From positions 1-64,000 of the forward strand of contig JAOWBW010000428.1 of assembly GCA_026119855.1 (NCBI GenBank): a stretch of DNA of 64,000 nucleotides, written 5' to 3'. The translations under genes and the position numbers were made by a program. The notes beneath the pieces were generated by a model. The model saw only the letters and a list, made by a program, of their open reading frames with translations, was not told the origin of the DNA and ran no database searches. Origin of the DNA: Campanula takesimana. Lineage: Eukaryota; Streptophyta; Magnoliopsida; Asterales; Campanulaceae. This document shows, piece by piece, positions 56,119-64,000 of the stretch. Numbering within the stretch: the stretch's first letter is position 1; every line of letters begins with the position of its first letter.

Positions 56119-56971
56119 GATTCTTAACCCTAGATAAAAAGTTAATATAATGCTACATCCATAATATCCACAGGAGGGTATCAAATCAAGAGTGTGAGCC
56201 ACTAGTACCAAGTATCTATGTAAAATTAATACTAGATTAAAAAAAAAAGGCTTTACACGTGTAAAGGGTACACTGATAATGTAAAAGCTGTGCAACATGT
56301 CGAGCCAACCTCGCAAACACCACACTCAAGTATATTATTAGCTTTGTTGTACATACAGACCCGAACACATCACCGACATTTATCTAGGGTTTTCAAATAC
56401 ACAACCAAATCAATGAGATTTCAAACGACAAAGGGAATACACACATATTCATCGTCATCAAAACTCAAGAAACATAGGTTTTCATCGTTCACATTCAGAA
56501 ATTTTAAACACCATCATTGAGATTCAATTCAAAACACGAGAACAAAGCAAAGAGAAAAACCACTTACGAGATAGCAACTGATTGACGAAGAAGTGAGGAA
56601 GGAACAAATAACTACAATTTCCAATCGAAATCAATCCGTATATGCAGTTCAATTTACATTTTTGATTTTGATCGCCTCTCTCGTCTTTCGAGTTCCCGCT
56701 CTCTGAAAATGAAAAATGAATGGTAGACAAAAGCGAGGGGCTAAAGAGACTAAAAGTACACAGAGCGATTTCATTTACATGGAATACAAAAGAGCTAACG
56801 GCGTTAGCCCCGTTTCCTATTTTTAATTACCCATAAATAAATCTATTTACATATTACAATTATTGGGGATTAAAAACGCCGTCGTTTGGTTTTTATTAGC
56901 TCCGGCCGTTAGATAGTTCTCAAGTGATGTGGCCACATCTATTATCATCCGGTGGAGCGGTACAGCTAAAA
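56119..56971. other. Noncoding, upstream of Ulp1-associated gene
   Basis: Probable promoter and 5' leader of the minus-strand gene. ORFs here are short and unsupported. 'gctaacggcgttagc' at about 56795 is a perfect short palindrome. Confidence 0.4.
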
Positions 56972-57177
56972 ATGGGTGTTGCGGTTCCGGACCCTTCAAC
57001 GGAGCGCCTTGTAATCAATCCTGTTTCTCGTTCTCGCCTTTTCCTCTCCTTCCACACCCTCGACAACCAATCCCTGCTTGCCGTTGCAATCTCCACCGCT
57101 GACAGATCAGGAATGCCGACTACATCTCCTTGTCAACGCCGACTCTCAAGTTCCTTTCCCTCTTTCAACTCGTCTAG
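56972..57177 (+). CDS. Exon-like ORF of unidentified gene
   Basis: ATG (MGVAVPDPSTERLVINPVSR) opens 68 codons plus two bases ending at TCTAG|GTATTC, a plausible donor. GC-rich compared with the flanks and without low-complexity sequence, so it looks genic. An in-frame ATG lies 48 bp upstream. No next exon is visible because the LTR of copia element 2 begins at 57345. Not recognised; could be a truncated host gene or a captured fragment. Confidence 0.35.
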
Positions 57178-57344
57178 GTATTCACTGACTAACTCTATTT
57201 TGTCCCTAAAATTATTCAAATTTCTTGTTGTTGTAATCTAATTTTCATGCTTCTAATGTTCTTTCAATGGGTAAATTTCCTATAACAAAACTACTTTGAT
57301 TTTTTTCTTCGGGTAACAAGGTATCTAGGTTCAGGGCTCACCTC

Positions 57345-58487
57345 TGTTGTTTGGTAGCACTCAAAATAAGTTTTCTTGAAATAAATTTCAATAAATTTGA
57401 ACCGGAAAATACAATTGGTAAAGTCGAGTCCAGTATCAATACTGTCTCCGTAAGACAAATTTGCCCCGTACAAGTGCTCACGGTCTTGGCAAAGTGTCCC
57501 TAAGATAAAACGACTTTCGAATTAATATTAGAAGCACTTAAAAATATTAATTCCGGCGAACTACTTTGATGCTTGAGAAATTCCAGACTTTGAAGGAAGA
57601 AATGAATGCAACAATATGCTGGAAATGAGAGAGAGAAGAGAGAATAGATTATTGAGTGAATTGTCAAATGAGGAGGAGGGATATATATAATAAGTGAAGA
57701 GGCAAGGAGCCTTTTGGGGAATAGACACAAATAGTGTCTGGTGGAATCTGGGCCGTCAGATCAGATTTGGAATGGAGGGCTGTGATCAGGCGGGCCGAAC
57801 CAGCACCAGCCGAACCGACACGGGTCGGTCTGACCCAACCGCCACCCGAACCGGTGTGACCCTTGCCGCTCCAACCGCCCAGAAGCCTTCTCGGTTGGGC
57901 CGCTCCAGACAAGCCCAATCCGCTCCAAGTCACCGAGCCCAATTCTAGGCTAACCAAGATCTTGGGTCGACCCACCACCGAGCCCACCTTAGCCAAAACT
58001 TTAAGCTCCACAGCTCCCAGCGACCGATGTAAAGTGCAAAGTGCGCCCTAAACCGCCCATTCCGCCCTTCGCGCCGCTTCGCGGGTTATGGGTTGATTTT
58101 GAGCAAGCTCAAAATTAACCCATTTCCCTACTAGCTTGCATGGTTGGCCCAATAGCCCACTTGGTTGGCCCAAGGAGGATACAACTTGATGACTCCTCCT
58201 TAGATGCCCACATTAATATGTTGGCTTAAATTCCCCTTTCTTAGCAATGTGGGATGTAACTCCCATTTGCCTTTTTACTCTTCAACTATTATCTTAAATT
58301 GCTAACTTTAGGCATTAATTTCTCATTCACCCGAAATTGGTTTTGAGAATAAAAATATACCACGTTAATCTACTCCGAACGTAGATTAATAATTTGCAAC
58401 TTAAATTCATTTTCCATAAAATGAATACTATTGGAATCTTGGCCAAAGTTAGGTCAAACCTAATTTCCTATACCAATTTCCAACAAT
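57345..58487 (-). repeat. 3' LTR of copia element 2
   Basis: The right edge is firm: on the minus strand TGTTGGAAATTGGTATAGG begins directly after the polypurine tract ATGTGGGGGAT. The left edge is set at 'tgttgtttggtagcac', the TG...CA partner. A TATA box (minus strand 'cttattatatatatccc', about 57680) supports an LTR promoter. The partner LTR is outside the window, so the left edge is provisional. Confidence 0.65.
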
Positions 58488-59033
58488 CCCCCACATGAAT
58501 GACAATTAATGCATGTATGCAGATTCGTCTGGATTTCCTCGTGAACCATTATCGCATCTGGATAGGTAGCTTGTGGCCTTGAACCTTCCGTAGTAAAATA
58601 CTATCGGATTTACTAGCCATTTGGCAGCGCGATGCCTTGACCCAATGACTGTATAATGTAAACCAAGACAATAGTACTCACACAATAACAGCTCAAACAT
58701 TGTTTCATTCTCACTTTTTTTTATCCATTTCGGCCTTGGACCATATTTAGTTTAATAAGCGTTTAGTTAGAAGCGGCCATGTACTTCTCACTTATATAGG
58801 TGATCTCATATCAAGAGTATCCTGCCATACTCTACCTTTTAGGTATAGGAATCATTAAAAGTCCAATGACTTAACCTCACCACTGTTGCAGGGACTTACA
58901 CTTGGATGGTCTAGGAATGGTTTGAAACGAGTTCCAAGTTTTTCACTCGAACTTTCATAACTTGGTTGTCTCATTGAACCAAGGTTCTGGGATCTCCAGT
59001 TCTCAAGGTTGAGTGTCCGTTATGATCGTTCAT
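58488..59033 (-). other. Untranslated region of copia element 2
   Basis: Between the pol stop and the 3' LTR, including the polypurine tract at about 58488-58498. No gene. Confidence 0.6.
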
Positions 59034-62000
59034 TCATTTGTGGATTTTTAATCCCATTCCCCTTACCAATTTTTCCAATTGATCTCTACTTATACCTTTG
59101 GTAAACGGATCCGCTAAGTTATCTTTTGACTTTATATAGTCCTCTGTAATAACTCCACTTGAGATCAATTGTCTAATGGTATTATGTCTGCGACAAATAT
59201 GTCTAGACTTACCATTGTACATACTGCTCTGTGCCCTTCCAATTGTAGATTGGCTATCGCAGTGAATTAACACTGCTGGCACAGGATTTTTCCAACACGG
59301 AATATCTTCCAGGAAGTTTTTAAGCCATTCGGCTTCTTCCGCTGCTTTATCCAAAGCAATAAACTCGGATTCCATTGTGGATCGAGCTATACACGTTTTC
59401 TTGGAAGATTTCCACGACACTGCTCCTCCACCAATAGTGAATACAAACCCACTTGTAAATTTGGAGTCTTTTGTGTCCGATATCCAATTCGCATCACAGT
59501 ATCCTTCTAATACTGCTGGATATCTACCATAAAGCATACCATAGTCCAATGTATGCTTCAGGTATCTTAACACCTTAGTTAAGGCTTTCCAATGCTCTGC
59601 ACTTGGATTACTAGTGAACCTACTTAGTTTACTCACTGAATATGCAATATCCGGACGAGTGCAATTGGTTAAGTACATTAAACTACCAATTATCCTTCCA
59701 TATTCCAATTGAGAAACTGGTTCCCCTTTATTCTTAGACAAGTGTAGACTTAGGTCTACATGTGTCTTAGAAGATGGACTATCATATGCGTTGAATTTCC
59801 GAAGAATATTTTCAACATAATGTGATTGGGATAAGATTATTCCCTCGGATGTTCTAGAAATTTTTATTCCTAATATAACATCAGCTACTCCCAAATCCTT
59901 CATGTCAAAATGTTTCTTTAATAGGCCTTTAGTATTCATGACTAAATCATGACTACTTCCCATTATAAGCATGTCGTCTACATAAAGGCAAACAATAACA
60001 AAAGAGTTACTTGTTCCTTTAATGTATATACACTTGTTACATTCATTGATCTTGAAGCCATTTGACAACATAGTTCGGTCAAAATTTTCATGCCATTGTT
60101 TAGGTGCTTGCTTAAGTCCATATAAAGACTTTACAAGTTTACACACCTTTCGCTCTTGCCCAGGAGCAACAAAACCTTCGGGCTGATCCATATAGATCTC
60201 TTCTTCTAGGTCTCCATTTAAGAAGGCCGTCTTCACATCCATTTGATGTATCTTAAGGTTATGCAAAGCTGCAATAGCAATGAGAACACGAATGGATTTG
60301 ATCCTAGTCACAGGAGAATATGTATCAAAGAAATCATATCCTTCCTTTTGTCTAAACCCTTTGGCTACTAACCGGGATTTGTACTTATCAATAGATCCAT
60401 CAGCCTTATACTTCCTTTTAAGGATCCATTTGCAACCTAATGGTTTACATCCTGGAGGGAGATCAACCAACTCCCAAGTATGATTTTGCATTATAGAATC
60501 TATCTCACTGTTAATAGCCTCTTGCCAGAACGGAGCATCCGAACTGGACAATGATTCTTTAACAGATGCAGGTTCATTCTCTAACATGAATGAAACAAAA
60601 TCATAACCAAAAGTTTTAGCAACTTTTTCTCTCTTGCTGCGCCTTGGTTCTTCTTCTCCTTCTAAAGGAGAATAATTAGCAGCTTCATAATTTCTCTTAT
60701 TAGAACTTACTTCATTTCTTTCCTTGGATGGAAATATAGTTTCAAAGAATACTGCATTCCTTGATTCTATAGTCATTCCTTCCGTTATGTCAGGAACATC
60801 AAACTTGTGTACTATAAATCGATAAGCAGCACTATTGCTTGCATATCCGATGAAAACACAGTCAATCGTTTTAGGACCGATTTTGACTTGCTTTGGTTTA
60901 GGTACCTCGACCTTAGCCAAACACCCCCACACTCAAAGATATTTATAAGACGGTTTACGATTATGCCATAATTCGTAAGGTGTCTCTTTCTTATCCTTGT
61001 GTGGTATCTTATTAAGAATATAATTCACTGATAAGATTGCTTCCCCCCACAAGTTATCGGGTAAACTTGAACTTATCAACATCGCATTCATCATCTCCTT
61101 AAGAGTACGATTTTTGCATTCAGCGACTCCATTAGACTGAGGCGTATAGGTTGCAGTCGTTTGATGAATTATGCCGGATTCCCAGCATATATCTTCAAAT
61201 GGCGCAACATACTCTCCTCCTCTGTCGATTCGAATCTTCTTAATTGTTGTATTAAGTTGATTCTCGACTTCATTCTTATAAGTCATGAAGGCATTTAAGG
61301 CTTCATCCTTGCTTCTTAAAAGGTATACATAACAATACCTCGTGCAATCGTCTATAAAAGTAATGAAGTACTTTTTCCCACCTCTAGTTTGCACAAACTT
61401 TAGATCACATATATCTGTGTGAACTAATTCCAGAGGTTTCGTGTTTCTTATTACCGAGGGAAATGGCGCCTTTGCCATTTTTGCCTCTACACAAATTTCA
61501 CACTTATTAGTTGAATCAAACTTTGACTTGGGTATCAATTCTTGATTCACTAACTTTTTAATTGTGTTGAAATTTACATGTCCTAATCTATCATGCCATA
61601 AATTAGAACTTTCAGACAGGTAAACATAAGAAACAAAACTTTTATTCTTCGCCTCAGGGCGGATAACAGTCATTACATTCATCTTGAAAAGGCTTTGCTC
61701 AAGGTAACCCTTTCCAATAAACTGATCATTTTTGGTCAAAACAAATTTGTCTGATTCGAATACTAGTTTAAATCCGGCTTTGCTCAACAACGAGCCGGAG
61801 ACAAGATTCTTTCGGATGTCAGGGACATGCAGTACATCCACCAGAGTCAACTCCTTTCCAGAAGTCATCTTCAACACTACCTTTCCGAGCCCTACGACAT
61901 CGGATGTAGCCGAGTTTCCCATATACAACTTCCTTCCGTTGATTGGGGTATAGGAAGAGAAACTCTCTTTATCAGAACATATGTGGCGGGTAGCAACAGT

Positions 62001-62206
62001 ATCTATCCACCACTGCTTGGGGTTGTCATCCAACTTTGCAATGTTGGCTTCAAAAACCACAGCCGTCAGGTCCATATCATCTGTCTCGACGATGTGAGCC
62101 CGACCCTTGCCCTTCTTGTTGTCCTTCTTAGGAAACTGGCAGTCTTTGGCCCTATGCCCGGGTTGTCTACACTTGTAGCAGTCCCCCTTAAACCTCTTAG
62201 CTTGAC
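59034..62206 (-). pseudogene. Gag-pol of copia element 2, 5'-truncated, one in-frame UGA
   Basis: The remaining frame is open except for UGA at 60933-60935 (within YKYL-stop-VWGCLAKV). From the truncation at 62206: a zinc knuckle (CYKCRQPGHRAKDC), protease reading WWIDTVATRHIC (the usual D-S/T-G triad is DTV), integrase (LWHDRLGHVNFNTI, RIDRGGEYVAPF), RT (MDVKTAFLNGDLEEEIY and catalytic LYVDDMLIMGS), and RNase H near the C-terminus (DSQSTIGRAQ, SRHICRRHN). The ATG nearest the 5' end reads across the boundary with the LTR of the next element and is not the true start. Confidence 0.9.
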
Positions 62207-63182
62207 TGTAGACACCCCATTTTGGACATTCATTTATAATTACACTACTTCTGTGTCTCGCCTTTGATTTGGGTCCAAACTCGTTAAGTTGGACATGTTT
62301 CATTAAGTTTCTGACTGACTCCGTTAGTTAGGGGCCAAAATGAACATTAAAACTATCACTGGGGGCAAATAAGTGATTCCAGCACTTAGATGCCTCGTAC
62401 GAGACATTGATGTCTCGTACGAGGTATCCCCCTCGACAGTCGGGTTTTTGGTCAGTTTCCTTGTTGATCTTAACCCCTTCTCTTCGCAAACACTCATGCA
62501 ATCCGGGAAAACCTAATGGCCGATCCTAGAGTCCAAAAATACCTCTGTGGAAATCAACTCATTGATTCCCACATCAACTTACCTTTTTGGCCAAAACCCT
62601 AGGTCAAAATCTCCTATAAATATAAGGTTCTTGAACCAGAAAAAGGGTAGACTATATATTCACCAAACAACCACTCAAAATCTGACCAAAGAAGTTCTTC
62701 TAATCAGCCCCTCTCTGATACCCACAAAATTTGGAGGATCAAGGCCTTTAGTCAAGGCCATCCATAGGATTCTTGAAGAAAATGCTTAGGTAAATCTTTG
62801 CTTTTCTATCTTCTCATCTCCTTCTTTGTGTTTGAAGTAGATGATTCCATTAAAGGATCAGCCTAGAGCCTCTCCAACCCATGGAGATGGTCTCGAAGCA
62901 CATGTTCCGACATCCCAAATAAATAAGTCATTATTTATTTGTTTGTTTTTATCTTTTGGTACACGAATGCATGATTTTTAAACGATGATGATGATTTCTT
63001 AGCAAGACCAATCCTAGATTGGGTGGGGTGCTCCTTGACCTTCCCAATTCATAACTTAACCCCCGAATCCAGACACCTCGGTCCGTGTTCCAACAATAAC
63101 ATGGTGGCAACTCTCAAATCAACAAGAAGGTGAATCGAAGGTCGAAATCTTGCCATCGAAGCAAAAACCTTGCGCGCAAACA
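62207..63182 (+). repeat. 5' LTR of the third retrotransposon
   Basis: TG...CA bounded (TGTAGACACCCC to GCGCGCAAACA). TATAAATA at about 62614 is a likely promoter. It contains a nested palindromic motif at 62389-62429 (GCCTCGTACGAGAC, then its inverse). Confidence 0.75.
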
Positions 63183-63183
63183 G

Positions 63184-63200
63184 TGGCGACTTCGCTGGGG
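63184..63200 (+). other. Primer-binding site of the third retrotransposon
   Basis: TGGCGACTTCGCTGGGG, starting one base after the LTR's terminal CA. It differs at one position from the TGGCGACTCCGCTGGGG site known in plant gypsy elements. Confidence 0.8.
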
Positions 63201-64000
63201 AAGAATCACAGTAAGTGGGTTAGACTTGCGTCGAAAGAAATCATCATTGTTTCATTATTCTGCATTCTGTACGTTAGTCTGTTCCCAGACTGGGATGCCT
63301 CATACGAGGTATCACTTGTATCATACGAGACATCTCAGTTCTAACTGGCGAATCTGACTCTCTGGTTTGAAAAGGGAATTTTATTCGGTTCAAACACGCA
63401 CACAGAGTTCCAGATCTGCCCTCCCCCTTGTTTCTGAGTCTTGGGACCTTCCTAACGACGAAAAAACTCCCCATATATTATAAGGCTAACCTTTGTTTTG
63501 CAGGAGTACTTGCTAAATGTTTATCCCCTATTTTACACGCGTTTGCCTTATATGTGAACTACGACGGCCTGAGTTCCTCCACAAGAGGGAAACGTAGGCA
63601 GCCACTTGGCCCGGCCATTGCATGTTTTTGTTTTTTAATTTCAAAAAAAAACTTTCTATTTTAACCTTGACACCTAGATCTTCACTCTCACACACGTGCA
63701 CACATGTAGATTAATTGCACTATATACCCTATAAACCCGGGTCCCAATCGGAGGACGGATGTCGGTCAGCACCCCCATTCTAACGAATGGCCCTCGCCGG
63801 TCTCTCCAAAGATAGTGTACCCACTCCGTGACACGCTCCTAGACTGTGTTCATGGGGAGCCTTAGCCGTAAGCCTTGCATCAACCTCATGCATACATACT
63901 AGTTAATAAGACACTCCTCGAGACCGGTCGGTTCAATTCTTAGGGTTGTTTAATCTTTGCCCAAGATAACGCATCTTTACAATCTATAATCCTCCTTTGT
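63201..64000 (+). other. Retrotransposon leader, no gene seen
   Basis: Overlapping short ORFs in several frames without domains. A second copy of the 'tgcctc.tacgag' palindrome lies at 63293-63336. Confidence 0.5.

Larger units (their letters stand above)
62207..64000 (+). mobile_element. Ty3/gypsy-like LTR retrotransposon, 5' end only
   Basis: Begins TGTAGACACCCCATTTTGG inside the copia 2 gag and runs off the window. The 5' LTR is about 976 bp; next to it is a primer-binding site TGGCGACTTCGCTGGGG, of a type known from plant gypsy elements. The remaining 800 bp is leader without a supported gene. The predicted target duplication is the 5 bp before it (62202-62206, TTGAC). Confidence 0.8.

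Noticed and set aside
57664..58051. ORFs on both strands within the copia 2 LTR
   Set aside because: They lie in LTR sequence and have no domain; the GC-rich stretch alone explains them.
62207..62303. ATG-initiated N-terminus of the copia 2 Gag ORF
   Set aside because: The first 30 or so residues are the complement of the inserted LTR (TGTAGACACCCC...), so this start is a chimera.

Overview
This window is plant nuclear DNA, almost certainly from a eudicot. It is AT-rich, its genes are split by GT-AG introns, it is packed with Stowaway-type MITEs, and it holds a Helitron, Mutator-like elements, hAT elements, a Tat-type Ty3/gypsy retrotransposon and two Ty1/copia retrotransposons. All coordinates were read by hand from the sequence, so splice sites may be off by a base or two. 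No database was searched; family names rest on motifs.

Layout. (1) 1-2467: repeats, including a Tourist-like MITE. (2) 2468-10479, minus strand: a nucleolin-like gene with about 19 coding exons (acidic Ser/Asp/Glu exon modules, two RRMs, a Gly/Arg-rich tail); several introns carry MITEs. (3) 10.6-17.0 kb: repeats, a decayed MuDR-type transposase, and two copies of a promoter block that each carry the same open 73-nt first exon. (4) 17003-30694: a Helitron that has itself been hit by a Mutator-like element carrying a gene fragment (with a hAT inside it) and by a 9.1-kb Tat-type LTR retrotransposon. (5) 30834-34202, plus strand: a complete three-exon UPF0235/DUF167 gene. (6) 35.4-43.0 kb: a cluster of small single-exon genes on both strands. 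Four of them share a Cys/His-patterned domain resembling the XS zinc finger, and they lie among 420-bp and 490-bp direct repeats. (7) 43529-55968, minus strand: a decayed Ulp1-type protease gene, split by an 8.4-kb copia element at 46063-54482. (8) 57345-62206: a second copia element, truncated at its 5' end by a third LTR retrotransposon that starts at 62207 and leaves the window.

Only the nucleolin-like gene and the UPF0235 gene look like conventional host genes. The best candidate for something undescribed is the small-gene cluster in (6). The Tat element also deserves attention. Its Gag-protease and polymerase frames are separated by a UAG codon in exactly the CAR-YYA context known for leaky stops, and it carries a spliced antisense gene. 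The window also contains its own empty-site controls: block 12008-12640 lacks both the Stowaway and the Helitron that interrupt its second copy.
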